64,000 nucleotides of DNA from Cesiribacter sp. SM1 (GCF_020178975.1 NZ_JAHXBU010000092.1:434001-498000), one strand, 5' to 3'; shown: positions 45,801 through 55,832, numbered from the stretch's first letter. Numbers and translations are program-made. Notes: a model not told the origin generated them from the letters alone.

Positions 45801-47069
45801 TTAAGAAGATGCCAGCTCCAGGATAGTTATTTCTGGAAGAATACCCACACGGCCGGGAAAGCCAAGGTACCCATAGCCACGGTTAACGTACAGGTACTGA
45901 TTTCCCTCCTGGTACAGGTCGGCCCATTGCTTGTACATCCAGCTGGCAGGGCTCCAGCGGAAATCGCCAATTTCAACCCCAAACTGGAAGCCGTGGGTAT
46001 GCCCGCTGAAGGTAATATCGATGTCCGGGAAGAGTGGCCTGATCTGACCGTCCCAATGGGTAGGATCATGAGAGAGCAACAGCTTTACGGGCATATCCTG
46101 TGTACCGGCATAGGCCTGTTCTAACCTGCCGTACTTGGGCCAGCGGCCGGTTCCCCAGTTTTCCACGCCTAGTATGGCTATTTCTTCCCCAGCGGTTTTT
46201 ATGCGCCTGTGCTCATTCATAAGCAGGTCCCAACCCATTTGCCTGTGCACCTGAACCATGTTCAGCAGGTTTTGGCGCTTTGCCTCCTGGCTTGGCCATT
46301 GTATGTATTCCCCATAATCGTGGTTGCCCAGGGTAGAGTACACACCAAAGGGAGCCTTTAATTTGCTGAATATCGGAACGTAATCACGTACCTCGCTGGT
46401 CATGTTGTTTACCAGGTCGCCGGTAAAAAAGATAACGTCAGGCTTTTGCTCCAGGAGCATCTCCACGCCACCGGCAACAGCTGTTTTATTAAAAAAGCTG
46501 CCACTGTGAATATCGGAAAGCTGGGCAATTTTAAAGCCGTTAAACGCCTTTGGCAGGTTTGGCAATACCACACGGCGGTGGCGCACGCGGTAATCGTGGG
46601 CACCGCTTAAAATGCCAAAGCCCATGGTAACCATGGGCACTGCCGTTGCAACCAGGGCAGATTTTGCCAGAAACTCAGAGCGGGTAATGCCTGCAGGGGT
46701 TGTTGGTTGCTGCGGTGCAGAAGATGGAGCCTCCACATTGATGACCAGCTTACGCCAGCACCACATGAACAAGCGCCAGATATCATCTAGCAACAAAAAG
46801 AACCCACCCAGTACTTTGGATATGGTATAAGCCACCAGCCAGAACAGGATCCATTGCCTAAGTTCCGGTACCTGCTCCCTGATGTTGGTGAGGTTGTACA
46901 CCGCCATCAGCACAATGGTAAAAGCAGATAAACCCCAGTAAACAATAAATACCCAGCGTTTTACACTTGCACTGCTGTTCTCTGTCAGCAGCCTTATGGC
47001 GCCGAACATATAGAGATCGAGCAGAAAAATAATCAGGCCCAAAATGGCCACTGAAATAAATTTTCCCAT
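45801..47069 (-). CDS. Metallophosphoesterase with N-terminal membrane domain
   Basis: 422 residues. Three to four membrane helices (about 3-100, for example ISVAILGLIIFLLDLYMFGA, WVFIVYWGLSAFTIVLMAVY, ILFWLVAYTISKVLGGFFLL) precede a linker with a further hydrophobic stretch. The calcineurin-like domain starts near 160: LSDIHSG (Asp/His), FFTGDLVNN, LGNHDYG, LLSHDP and FSGHTHGFQ (metal-binding His). This is the YkuE/YaeI-type layout, with the catalytic domain outside the membrane. It hydrolyses phosphate esters, possibly phospholipids. Converges with the YqcI gene across the terminator. Confidence 0.92.
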   Translation of the reverse strand: MGKFISVAILGLIIFLLDLYMFGAIRLLTENSSASVKRWVFIVYWGLSAFTIVLMAVYNLTNIREQVPELRQWILFWLVAYTISKVLGGFFLLLDDIWRLFMWCWRKLVINVEAPSSAPQQPTTPAGITRSEFLAKSALVATAVPMVTMGFGILSGAHDYRVRHRRVVLPNLPKAFNGFKIAQLSDIHSGSFFNKTAVAGGVEMLLEQKPDVIFFTGDLVNNMTSEVRDYVPIFSKLKAPFGVYSTLGNHDYGEYIQWPSQEAKRQNLLNMVQVHRQMGWDLLMNEHRRIKTAGEEIAILGVENWGTGRWPKYGRLEQAYAGTQDMPVKLLLSHDPTHWDGQIRPLFPDIDITFSGHTHGFQFGVEIGDFRWSPASWMYKQWADLYQEGNQYLYVNRGYGYLGFPGRVGILPEITILELASS

Positions 47070-47124
47070 AAAATAGAAAAGCTCCTGCCCCCAAGTGGGA
47101 GCCGGAGCTCATTAACCAACTAAA

Positions 47125-50100
47125 CTAAACTTTACTGATTCTGTAACTTATCTTATCGGCGATCAGGTACATAACCGGTACAATCACCAATGTTAAGAAT
47201 GTAGCAAAAGTCAGGCCAAAAATTACTGTCCACGCCATCGGGCCCCAGAAAATTGCGTTATCTCCCCCTACATAAAAATCAGCATCAAACTCTGCAAAAA
47301 GGCTAAAGAAGTTGATGTTCATGCCCGTTGCCAGCGGAATAAGACCCAGTACTGTGGTAATAGCCGTAAGCAATACCGGACGCAGACGTACTTTACCGCC
47401 ATCGATGATACTGTTTACAATCTCATCGTAAGGCAAACGGCCATCTTCAGGGATACCAAGTTCCTGACGGCGGCGGGCCCTGATCAGGTTGGTGTAGTCA
47501 ATCAATACAATTGCATTATTCACCACCACACCGGCAAGCGATATTATACCAATACCTGTCATGATCACCACAAAGTTCATGTTAAAGATCACCAGCCCCA
47601 GGAACACCCCAATGGTACTGAACAATACCGAACACATAATGATGAACGGAGAAATGATAGAGTTGAACTGGGCAACGATGATGAGAAATATTGCAAACAC
47701 TGCAATCATCAGGGCTCTGCCCAGGAAAGCCATGGACTTGGCCTGCTCCTCCTGCTCACCCCCTATTTTCACCTCGTAGCCCTGCGGCACATCCATATCT
47801 GCAACAAGGGTTTGTATCTCACCAACAATCTCGTTAGCGTTATAGCCTTCTTTCACGTTAGAGTACACACTGATTACCTTATCCAGGTCTTTACGCTTGA
47901 TAGAGCCATAGGTAGAAGCATATTCCACACTGGCTACAGCAGAAATAGGGATCTGGCGCATCTGGCCCTGGTTGTTGCGGAAGGTAACGCGCTTGTTCAT
48001 CAGCGACTCCAGGTCGTAGCGGAAGCGGTCTTCCAGGCGCAGTTGTATCGGGTATTCGTCTTCACCATCTTTAAACTTGCTCACCTCCAGACCAAACAGA
48101 GAGGTACGCAGCTCGCTGGCAATCTGCTGGGTGCTTAATCCATAGCGACGTGCTCTTTCGCGGTCTATTCGCACCACCAGCTCGGGCTTACCTGTTTCCA
48201 GATCGGTTTTTAAACCCTCGTAGCCCTTTATATTGCTGTTTTCAATGGTTTCAATTACCTGGTCTGCCAGGTCTATCAGCTTTTCATAGTCTTCCCCTTT
48301 TAGCTGCAGGTCAATTGGCTTACCTACCGGAGGTCCGCTGCGGTTCTTTTCTACCGTTACCACTGCACCGGGATAGTCATTCATTTCCTCCCTAATTTTC
48401 TCCATCAGCTCGGCTGTAGAAACACCTTTGCGATGCTGAAAATCCTCGAAAGCAACCGTAATACGTGCTTTATGAGGTGTAACGCCACCTTGCGGGCCTG
48501 CACCAGGATCGCTGGTACCGGCACCAACCTGTGCCACGATAGACTCCACCATGTAATCATAAGGCTCCATGAGATTCATGATCTTTTCCTCCAGTCGCTG
48601 GGTAAAGGCATTGGTGGTTGCTATATCGGTACCAAGCGGCTGCTCTATAAAAACGTTTACATATTGCGGCTCATTTACCGGGAAGAAATCTACCTTAGGC
48701 TGCCGTGCAAAGTAAAGCATCACCGAAAAGATCATCAGGGCCAGTGTACCAAAGAAAAATGCATAGGGTCGCCAGCCTGTAAGGGCAAACTTTACAATTT
48801 TATAGTAAAGATCTTCCAGGTACACCAGAAACTTGTTCTGGAACCACTCGGTGGCAGGATCCAGGAAGTAAACGTTAATTGGTATTAGTATAGCCAGCAG
48901 CAGCAGCAGGTTACCTAACGCCAGGTTACCGGCCAGGTAAAACACAAGTGCTATCAGGGCAACTCCAATGGCCCAGCGCCATATCTTTTTCTTCTTGCGT
49001 GCTTCATCTTCGGGCAGTTTCATGAAAATTGCCGAGATAACCGGGTTTATCACCAGGCCCACAAACAGGGATGAAGTAAGTACGATGATGAGCGTAATGG
49101 GCAGGAACTTCATGAACTCACCTACCAGACCGCCCCAGAAGGCAAGCGGTAAAAAGGCAGCAAGCGTAGTGGCGGTAGAGGTAATAATTGGCCAGGCCAC
49201 CTCTCCTACACCTTCTTTAGCCGCCCTTATATTGCTGTACCCCTGCTGTTTGAGGCGGTAAATGTTCTCTACTACCACAATACCGTTATCTACCAGCATA
49301 CCCAGTGCCAGGATAAGCCCAAAGAGCACCATCATGTTCAGGGTAACGCCTGATAGGTTCAGGATGATAAAAGCCAGGAACATGGAGAGCGGAATGGCAA
49401 TACCCACAAAGAGTGCATTGCGCAAGCCCATAAAGAACATCAGTACCAGTACTACCAGAATTACACCAAAAATGATGGAGTTCTCCAGGTTTTCTACCTG
49501 GTTACGTGTTTGTTTGGACTGGTCGTTATTAATGGTAATCCGCAGCTCTTCGGGAAAGCGGTTTTGCTTGGCATCCTGAATAATCTCCTTTATCTTGTCA
49601 GAGGCATCCAGCAGGTTTTCACCACTGCGCTTTTTGATATCAAGTGTTACCACAGGGTCGCCACTCTCACGTGCAAAAGATTCACGCTCCTCGTAGGTAT
49701 CAGTAACCGTTGCTACATCATTCAGGTATACTATGTTCCCGTTTTCGCTCTTAACAATTATGTTGTTAAGGTCGCTTACCTGTTCAATCTCTGCACGAAT
49801 GCTAAGCGAGCGGCGGTAGTCGCCCATGAGCAGGTTACCACCAGACATGCTAAGGTTTTCTGCTTCAACAGCATTTCTGATATCGTTGAAGTTTACATTA
49901 TTAGCTTCCATGCGGTAAGGGTCCGCATCGATCCTGATTTCGCGGTCCAGTGCTCCCCTGATGTCTACACCACTGATCTCCGGAAGCTTTTCAATCTCCT
50001 CTTCCAGGTATTCGGCATAGTTTTTCAGCTCATCAATACCAAAATCGCCAGATACGTTCAGGTACATGATCGGGAAGTTTGAGATATCAAACTCCTGCAC

Positions 50101-50517
50101 AAGCGGGTCTGTATCCAGGTCGGTTGGCAGTTCTGCTTTTGCACGGTCTACAGCATCTTTGGTTTCCTGCAGCGCTTTGGTAAGCTCTACAGTAGTGTTG
50201 AACTCTGCTGTAATAATGGAATAGTTCTCAATGCTGGTAGAAGTAATCTTCTTGATACCATCCATCGATTTCAGCTCCTTTTCAATAGGCCGTGTAATAA
50301 GGTTTTCCATATCCTCTGGTGAGTTACCCGGATACAGCGTATTGATGTACACCATCGGCTGTTTGATTTCCGGAAAGCTCTCCTTAGGCATAATGTTGTA
50401 AGCCATTACACCTGCCAGGGCAATCAGAATCGTGAGGATGATGATACTTGTACGGTTATTGACAGCACCACTGCTAAGGCCAAATTCCCGTGCTTTGTTA
50501 TTTTCGTTAGAATCCAT
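47125..50517 (-). CDS. RND efflux transporter permease (AcrB family)
   Basis: 1130 residues, slightly longer than AcrB. The first helix is followed by MPKESFPEIKQPMVYINTLY, the porter-domain start. Two sets of helices surround two large periplasmic loops; the TM4 proton-relay motif is GLILALGMLVDNGIVVVENI. The second half repeats the pattern (GIISLAGVVVNNAIVLIDY, RLRPVLLTAITTVLGLIPLA). A cytoplasmic basic insertion (DEARKKKKIW, about 505) is typical of Bacteroidota versions. It exports drugs, bile salts or lipids by proton antiport. Last gene of the TetR - TolC - adaptor - RND operon, 14 bases after the adaptor. Confidence 0.95.
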   Translation of the reverse strand: MDSNENNKAREFGLSSGAVNNRTSIIILTILIALAGVMAYNIMPKESFPEIKQPMVYINTLYPGNSPEDMENLITRPIEKELKSMDGIKKITSTSIENYSIITAEFNTTVELTKALQETKDAVDRAKAELPTDLDTDPLVQEFDISNFPIMYLNVSGDFGIDELKNYAEYLEEEIEKLPEISGVDIRGALDREIRIDADPYRMEANNVNFNDIRNAVEAENLSMSGGNLLMGDYRRSLSIRAEIEQVSDLNNIIVKSENGNIVYLNDVATVTDTYEERESFARESGDPVVTLDIKKRSGENLLDASDKIKEIIQDAKQNRFPEELRITINNDQSKQTRNQVENLENSIIFGVILVVLVLMFFMGLRNALFVGIAIPLSMFLAFIILNLSGVTLNMMVLFGLILALGMLVDNGIVVVENIYRLKQQGYSNIRAAKEGVGEVAWPIITSTATTLAAFLPLAFWGGLVGEFMKFLPITLIIVLTSSLFVGLVINPVISAIFMKLPEDEARKKKKIWRWAIGVALIALVFYLAGNLALGNLLLLLAILIPINVYFLDPATEWFQNKFLVYLEDLYYKIVKFALTGWRPYAFFFGTLALMIFSVMLYFARQPKVDFFPVNEPQYVNVFIEQPLGTDIATTNAFTQRLEEKIMNLMEPYDYMVESIVAQVGAGTSDPGAGPQGGVTPHKARITVAFEDFQHRKGVSTAELMEKIREEMNDYPGAVVTVEKNRSGPPVGKPIDLQLKGEDYEKLIDLADQVIETIENSNIKGYEGLKTDLETGKPELVVRIDRERARRYGLSTQQIASELRTSLFGLEVSKFKDGEDEYPIQLRLEDRFRYDLESLMNKRVTFRNNQGQMRQIPISAVASVEYASTYGSIKRKDLDKVISVYSNVKEGYNANEIVGEIQTLVADMDVPQGYEVKIGGEQEEQAKSMAFLGRALMIAVFAIFLIIVAQFNSIISPFIIMCSVLFSTIGVFLGLVIFNMNFVVIMTGIGIISLAGVVVNNAIVLIDYTNLIRARRRQELGIPEDGRLPYDEIVNSIIDGGKVRLRPVLLTAITTVLGLIPLATGMNINFFSLFAEFDADFYVGGDNAIFWGPMAWTVIFGLTFATFLTLVIVPVMYLIADKISYRISKV

Positions 50518-50531
50518 GGCGGAGTCGTTTA

Positions 50532-51695
50532 TTAGTTAGCAGCTACACTCTCCTGAGCAATTTTCACGGCCACGCCTTCAGAGACCTGCCTGAAGCCTTC
50601 GTTTACCAGCACATCGCTGGCCTGCAGGCCTGATGTTACCAGGGTTTCGTTGTTGTAGCTTAATCCAGTTTCAACATGTTTTTTTGATACCTGCTTAACA
50701 CCATCCTTTTCTTCAACCACATATACATAGGAGCCTTTGCGGTCGTGCTGAATAAGGTGGGTTGGCACCACAAGTGCATTCTCTTCTTCAAAATCCTTTA
50801 CCTTCAGCACTGCAAGCAGGTTGGGGCGCAGCAATTCGCTATCGTTTGGCAAACGTGCCTCCAGGGTAAAAGTACGGTTATTGGGGTTGATTACCTGCCC
50901 CACAGCCTTAATGGTAGATTCGTAGGTTTTATTTACAGAAGGAAAGAAAATCTCTACTTTATCGCCTTTTTTGAAGGCACCAACCAGGTTTTCAGAAACA
51001 TCTGCCTTGATGTACATATCCTGCAGGCTCACCAGCCTAACCAGGGGAGCACCCGGGCTGGCGGCTTCGCCTACGCGTACCATTACCTCTTCGATAGTAC
51101 CGGCAAAAGGAGCCCTGGCCTGTGCCTGCGCCAGCTGCGACTGCATCATCGACAGGCGATTCTCCAGCGCTTCCTTATTCGATTTGGTCTGCAGAAATTG
51201 TACCTCAGTACCTATTTTCTGATCCCACAGGTTTTTCTGACGCTCGTAAACAGCCGTTGCCAGCTCCAGCTGGGTTTTCACTTCGCTGATGTTGTTGCGC
51301 AGCACATCTGCATTTACGCTTACCAGCAACTGACCGCGATTTACCTGCTGTCCTTCACTTACCGCTACCTGCTCTACAGTACCCATAGATTCGGCACTGA
51401 TGGTGATATTTTTCTCTGACTGCACATCACCACTCACCTCCACATAATGTTCAAAGGTTTCCTGCTTAACAGGTAAGGTGGTTACAAGCTGCGTTTCACG
51501 TACTTCTTTACCAAAAGAAGGATCGGCAGCGGCAATCTCATTCTCGAGCGATTCTATTTCTGATTTTAGTGCCTGAAGTTCATTCTTCTTTTCCTGAAGC
51601 GCTGCTTTCTTTTCAGAAATCTCGTCTCCGGAATTGCAGGCTGTAGCAAAAACAGCCAAGCCTGCCAGTAGCACAAATATTTTAGGTGTATTCAT
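50532..51695 (-). CDS. RND efflux adaptor (membrane fusion) lipoprotein
   Basis: 387 residues. A lipoprotein signal ends FATACNS (Cys about residue 20). Then comes a coiled segment, the lipoyl/barrel-sandwich hybrid halves (ISAESMGTVEQVAVSEGQQV, RAPFAGTIEEVMVRVGEA), an alpha-hairpin between them, and the beta-barrel and membrane-proximal domains (ALVVPTHLIQHDRKGSYVYV). It bridges the RND permease and the TolC-type channel in the periplasm. Sixteen bases separate it from the TolC gene. Confidence 0.94.
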   Translation of the reverse strand: MNTPKIFVLLAGLAVFATACNSGDEISEKKAALQEKKNELQALKSEIESLENEIAAADPSFGKEVRETQLVTTLPVKQETFEHYVEVSGDVQSEKNITISAESMGTVEQVAVSEGQQVNRGQLLVSVNADVLRNNISEVKTQLELATAVYERQKNLWDQKIGTEVQFLQTKSNKEALENRLSMMQSQLAQAQARAPFAGTIEEVMVRVGEAASPGAPLVRLVSLQDMYIKADVSENLVGAFKKGDKVEIFFPSVNKTYESTIKAVGQVINPNNRTFTLEARLPNDSELLRPNLLAVLKVKDFEEENALVVPTHLIQHDRKGSYVYVVEEKDGVKQVSKKHVETGLSYNNETLVTSGLQASDVLVNEGFRQVSEGVAVKIAQESVAAN

Positions 51696-51710
51696 GGTTG
51701 TAGGGAAATC

Positions 51711-53111
51711 TTATTTTTGTAATAGGGTACCCGTTGCTTTGTTATAGGCCACACGGGCAACTAAGGCATTGTAAAGTGCCTGGTAATAGTTAGTTTCTGC
51801 AGTTTTCAGAGCATTTTCAGCTTCAATTACTTCAAGGTTACTGCCAATGCCTTCCTGATACTTGATGCTGCTAACCCTGAAAACCTCCTGGGCCAGTTCA
51901 ATATTTTCCTGCTGGGTTTCCAGCGACTGCAGGCTGTTCCTCAGGTTAACTTGCGCCTGTTCAATTTCAAGGTTAATGGAATTCTCCAGGTTCTGGATCT
52001 GAATATCTACCTGGTCTGCTATCAACTTTTTGCGCCTGATGGTATTTGCTTTCAAGAAGCCATCGAACACAGGAATGTTGAGGTTTAGCCCTACCGCTGC
52101 ATAAGGGTTCCAGGTATCTACCACCTGCTCTATCACTTCTCCATTCTCATTCTCAGAGCGTAACACCGTAGGCTCAAAAAATTCGCCGAAGGTAGTTCTA
52201 CCGGCAGTGTAACCCGCATTGGCAAAAACCGACAGGTTAGGCAGGTATTGCATGCGCGTATTTTTTATATCCAGCCGTGCCAGTTCCCTGTTGATGTTCA
52301 GCTGCTGATATTCAATTCTCTGGCTGTAGGGCACATCTTCAGCAAAAGCAATGTCTTCAAGTTTATAATCGCTGATGTTTTCTGCAAGTTCTATTTCCTG
52401 GTCAACAGGAATGCCCATCTGGAATTTCAGCACATTAAGGTTTATGGCCATAGAACGCTCTACGTTCTGGTATTCGGTGCGCAGGTTATTCAGGTTTACC
52501 TGTACGCGCTGCACATCTATGGCTTCTGCAAAACCATTTTCATTCATGGCTTTAGTTTCACGGTATAAGGTATCCAGCCTGCCCATGTTCACTGCAAGCA
52601 GCTCCAGCCGCTCTTCAGATACCAGAGCCCCATAATAAGCAAGGGCAACTGCCTCGGCCACTTCTATTTTAGCCTTTTCAAGATTTTTAGCCGCAAGCTC
52701 TTTGTAGACTTTAGAGGCTTGGAGGCCTACGAAATAAGATCCGTTAAATATGAGCTGGCTTAAAGTAGCCCCGGCATTACTGGTATAAGGGGTACCAAAT
52801 GCTACTGGCACGAATGTACCTGGCTGGCCAATAAAATCGCCAGGTAAAAAGCTTACCTGCCTTTGTATGTTATAGGTCAGGTTGCCGGCAACATTAATTT
52901 GGGGTAATCCCTCAGCAACTGTTTCTTTAACCTGTGCTGTGGCTATACCTTCGTTAATCCTTTCATTTTTTACCGAAGCATTATTCTCCAGGGCATGGGC
53001 AATAGCCTCCTGCAGGTTATACACCCGCTTTGGGGCCTGCTGGGCATGCACGGCTGTCCCTGCCATCAAAACTGCCAGTAAAAGCAGAAGAGGTTTAGAA
53101 AATGGTTTCAT
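51711..53111 (-). CDS. TolC family outer-membrane efflux channel
   Basis: 466 residues. A signal peptide (LLLLLAVLMAGTAVHAQ) precedes the TolC signature (YNLQEAIAHALENNASVKNE). Two OEP repeats are visible, each with a coiled-coil helix pair (LELLAVNMGRLDTLYRETKA, LRNSLQSLETQQENIELAQE), and the protein ends with the ALKTAETNYYQALYNALVAR helix typical of the family. It forms the outer-membrane tunnel for the RND pump. Its start overlaps the end of the tetR gene by 17 bases. Confidence 0.93.
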   Translation of the reverse strand: MKPFSKPLLLLLAVLMAGTAVHAQQAPKRVYNLQEAIAHALENNASVKNERINEGIATAQVKETVAEGLPQINVAGNLTYNIQRQVSFLPGDFIGQPGTFVPVAFGTPYTSNAGATLSQLIFNGSYFVGLQASKVYKELAAKNLEKAKIEVAEAVALAYYGALVSEERLELLAVNMGRLDTLYRETKAMNENGFAEAIDVQRVQVNLNNLRTEYQNVERSMAINLNVLKFQMGIPVDQEIELAENISDYKLEDIAFAEDVPYSQRIEYQQLNINRELARLDIKNTRMQYLPNLSVFANAGYTAGRTTFGEFFEPTVLRSENENGEVIEQVVDTWNPYAAVGLNLNIPVFDGFLKANTIRRKKLIADQVDIQIQNLENSINLEIEQAQVNLRNSLQSLETQQENIELAQEVFRVSSIKYQEGIGSNLEVIEAENALKTAETNYYQALYNALVARVAYNKATGTLLQK

Positions 53112-53739
53112 GGGGTGATAGGTTTTTCTTATATTCTTCTAAAAGTTCGCGCCCTTTGGCTGTCATCAGTCCTTCGATAAAATGCCGGAACACCTGTACC
53201 TGCACTTCAGTAATATCAAAGCGGTTGCGTGGAAACACACGGTTATCAAAACAAAGCTGCACTTCTTCCATTCGAAGCATCGCCAGTATTTCAGGGTTAA
53301 AATCAGGCCTGAAATAGCCATCCTCCTGTCCCCTGATAAGCGAACGCATGAGCGAGTTCAGAAAAACCTTCTTCTTATAGTTTAAAAAGATTTGCCAGCC
53401 ATCCGGAAAGTACTTTTGCAATTCCATAATGGCAGAAGGGTTAACCGTTGCTACATGCTGCCGTATCATTTTGGTGCACTTCACCAAAAACTCAATTACA
53501 TTTTCAGACTCCTGCTCCAGTCGGTCCATCTGCTCTTCTTCCCTGCGCAAATGTTCTTCTGTAGCAGCACAAACAATCTCATTCTTATCTTTAAAAAACT
53601 GGTAGATCGTTTTTTTCGAAATAGACATTTCACGGGCAATGTCATCCATGGTAACCCGTTTAAAGCCATAGCGAATAAAATGATCCTCGGCTGTTGTAAT
53701 GATGTTCTGTCGTATATCCACGCTATTTCCTGTACTCAT
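53095..53739 (-). CDS. TetR family transcriptional regulator
   Basis: 214 residues. The N-terminal helix-turn-helix is clear: IITTAEDHFIRYGFKRVTMD, then DIAREMSISKKTIYQFFKDK. The C-terminal ligand domain is helical with several aromatic and basic residues and no recognised ligand signature. It is the first gene of the efflux operon and very likely represses it by binding the palindrome over its own promoter. The leader is only about five bases long, so translation is near-leaderless. Confidence 0.92.
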   Translation of the reverse strand: MSTGNSVDIRQNIITTAEDHFIRYGFKRVTMDDIAREMSISKKTIYQFFKDKNEIVCAATEEHLRREEEQMDRLEQESENVIEFLVKCTKMIRQHVATVNPSAIMELQKYFPDGWQIFLNYKKKVFLNSLMRSLIRGQEDGYFRPDFNPEILAMLRMEEVQLCFDNRVFPRNRFDITEVQVQVFRHFIEGLMTAKGRELLEEYKKNLSPHETIF

Positions 53740-53750
53740 TTTCGACGGCC

Positions 53751-53781
53751 CAAAACTATGGAAACTCTATTGTTTTACAAA
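53751..53781 (-). promoter_or_regulatory. Promoter of the tetR-RND operon
   Basis: On the minus strand TTTG (53778-53781), 19 bases, TAGTTTTG (53751-53758). Exact consensus at both elements. Confidence 0.7.
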
Positions 53782-53789
53782 GTTTCCAT
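53758..53789. promoter_or_regulatory. Likely TetR operator
   Basis: ATGGAAACT (53758-53766) is exactly inverted at 53781-53789 with a 14-base spacer. The two arms cover the -7 and -33 elements of the operon promoter, so a bound dimer would block polymerase. A further half-site AAAGTTTC lies a few bases to the right. Confidence 0.6.
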
Positions 53790-53864
53790 TGTTAAAGTTT
53801 CTTTAATTGTGAAGAGTCGTATTTATTTATGATGAGCGGTTGTTATCATTTTTGAACTATTGTT

Positions 53865-54704
53865 ATGAATGGATTTTTTGAATGTGAAGGTGCAAAACTG
53901 CATTGGTGGCGCTGGGGCAATGGTCCTAAGGTTTTACTGGCTTTTCATGGTTTTGGGCAGCACGGACAATACTACTCCCCTTTTGCCAGGGCACTGGCAG
54001 ATACCCACACTATCTGGAGTTTTGATATGTTTTTCCATGGCCACAGTGTTTGGCCAGACCCGCGCAAACCCCTTAGCCGCGAATTCTGGCACAGGATGAT
54101 GGGTTCATTCCTGAAACAGAATAGTATCGACCGCTTTGAAATGAGTGGCTACAGCATGGGGGGTAAGTTTGTACTGGCGACCCTGGAAATGATGGCACCG
54201 AAAATTGACCGCCTGATCCTGATTGCTCCTGATGGCATACGTACCTCCTTCTGGTACAGCATGGCTACCTACCCCAGCTGGAGCAGGAATTTTTTCCGAA
54301 ACCTGGTGGAGAAACCGGAACCTCTGTATAAACTGATGCACAACCTGGAGCGTTACCGCCTGATGGATAAAGGCATTCTCAGATTTGCCGACTGGCACAT
54401 GAGCAATCCCGAAAAACGCATGAAAGTGTATAACAGCTGGACAGTGTTTAGCCCCTTACGCTTCAACATGCGGCATATTGCTGATCTGATTAAAAATAAC
54501 CACATTAACCTGGAGATGTACCTGGGCCGTTACGACAAAATAATGACCCCACAGGGCATGCAGCGGCTTCTGCGCTACCTGAAGGATTACAAACTAGAGG
54601 TGCTCAATACCGGGCACAGCGGTTTGATTGATCTGGTAGCTCACCAGTTGTATGAGCAAAAGAGAGGAAAGTACTCAGATGAAAATACTCGTAGCAACCG
54701 ATAA
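53865..54704 (+). CDS. Alpha/beta hydrolase
   Basis: 279 residues, single-domain. The nucleophile elbow is GYSMGG (Ser about 96), the oxyanion strand HGFGQHG (about 28), the acid is Asp in LGRYDKIM and the catalytic histidine is in NTGHSGLI near the C terminus. There is a cap segment of ~60 residues with many aromatics (WYSMATYPSWSRNFF). No signal peptide. It could hydrolyse esters, lactones or C-C bonds. Its last 26 bases overlap the glycerate kinase start, so the two are co-transcribed. A near-consensus CATTTTTG lies about 15 bases upstream of its ATG. Confidence 0.9.
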   Translation: MNGFFECEGAKLHWWRWGNGPKVLLAFHGFGQHGQYYSPFARALADTHTIWSFDMFFHGHSVWPDPRKPLSREFWHRMMGSFLKQNSIDRFEMSGYSMGGKFVLATLEMMAPKIDRLILIAPDGIRTSFWYSMATYPSWSRNFFRNLVEKPEPLYKLMHNLERYRLMDKGILRFADWHMSNPEKRMKVYNSWTVFSPLRFNMRHIADLIKNNHINLEMYLGRYDKIMTPQGMQRLLRYLKDYKLEVLNTGHSGLIDLVAHQLYEQKRGKYSDENTRSNR

Positions 54705-55824
54705 ATTTAAGGATGCACTCAGTGCTGAAGAAGCCGCAGCTGCCATGGCGGAAGGCATCAGGGCAGCGCTGCCAGCTACCAAAGTACTGCAATTACCGCT
54801 TAGCGATGGTGGCGATGGCTTTGCAAGCCTTGCTGCAGGTTATGCCGGGGCTAAGATTATAAAGGTGGAGGTAAATGGTCCGCTGCAGCAGGCACAGATT
54901 GCCAGTTATGCCTGGTTGCCACGCCATAAACAGGCTTACATTGAAATGGCAGAAGCCGCTGGCCTGCAGCTGATCCCCCACCACCTGCGCTCCCCCTTAA
55001 ACACCACCACTTTTGGTGTTGGCCAGTTAATTAAGCACGCTATAGAAATTGGAGCACAGGAAATATATTTGGGTATAGGCGGCAGTGCCACTCATGATAT
55101 AGGCGTGGGTATGGCAGCTGCCTTGGGCTATCACTTTCTGGATGCAGGCGGCAGACCTTTTCTGCCCACCGGTGGCAGCCTCCACCAGGTTGACCGGATT
55201 GGCAAAAGTCACCTATATGAAAACCTGCACAAGGTAAAAATTAAAGTTGCCTGTGATGTAACGAACCCCCTTACCGGTACCAGGGGAGCTGCCCATACTT
55301 ACGCAGCACAAAAGGGAGCCAGCAGCAAACAGATAGAAATACTCGAGGCTGGCACCATACACCTTGCCCGGCTAATAGCCCGTGACTTAGGAAAGCCTGT
55401 AGAAGAAGTAGCCGGTGGTGGTGCCGCTGGTGGCCTTGGCGCCGGAGCCTTGGCCTTTTTAAATGCAAGCCTTGCCCCTGGTGCCGGCATGGTGCTGGAG
55501 CTGGCAGGCTTCGCTCCTAAAGCTGCCGAAGCCGATCTGGTATTTACCGGAGAAGGCAAAGCAGACCGGGAAAGCCTGCAGGGAAAGCTGATAGGAGAAG
55601 TTGCCCGACAGACAGCAAAGGCAGGCAAGCCGCTAATATTACTGTGCGGCAAACTTGAATTGCCTACCCACCTGCTTTACAAGGCAGGCATCTGGCATGC
55701 TGCAGGCATAAGCCCTGCAGATGAGCCCTTAGAAACCAGCCTGCAACGCTGCAGACAACGGCTGGTAGCAGCCACTAAACAAAGCTTGCAGTTGTACTTA
55801 AAGGACAAGAAAAAGCCCCTGTAA
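54679..55824 (+). CDS. Glycerate kinase
   Basis: 381 residues from MKILVATDKFKDALSAEEAA, the family's N-terminal motif; an earlier start at 54652 lies deeper in the upstream gene. Other hallmarks: LPLSDGGDGF, LGIGGSATHDIGVGMAAALG, CDVTNPLTGTRGAAHTYAAQ, GGGAAGGLGAGALAFL and VFTGEGKADRESLQGK. It phosphorylates glycerate (usually at C2) in the glyoxylate/serine-derived glycerate pathway. It overlaps the hydrolase by 26 bases. A hairpin lies over its stop codon. Confidence 0.95.
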   Translation: MKILVATDKFKDALSAEEAAAAMAEGIRAALPATKVLQLPLSDGGDGFASLAAGYAGAKIIKVEVNGPLQQAQIASYAWLPRHKQAYIEMAEAAGLQLIPHHLRSPLNTTTFGVGQLIKHAIEIGAQEIYLGIGGSATHDIGVGMAAALGYHFLDAGGRPFLPTGGSLHQVDRIGKSHLYENLHKVKIKVACDVTNPLTGTRGAAHTYAAQKGASSKQIEILEAGTIHLARLIARDLGKPVEEVAGGGAAGGLGAGALAFLNASLAPGAGMVLELAGFAPKAAEADLVFTGEGKADRESLQGKLIGEVARQTAKAGKPLILLCGKLELPTHLLYKAGIWHAAGISPADEPLETSLQRCRQRLVAATKQSLQLYLKDKKKPL

Positions 55825-55832
55825 AGGGGCTT
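55813..55832. terminator. Hairpin terminator over the glycerate kinase stop
   Basis: AAGCCCC pairs with GGGGCTT around TGTAAA (which includes the stop). Read on the minus strand it is followed by TTTTTC, so it suits the converging YqaE gene best; on the plus strand the T tract is weak. Confidence 0.65.
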
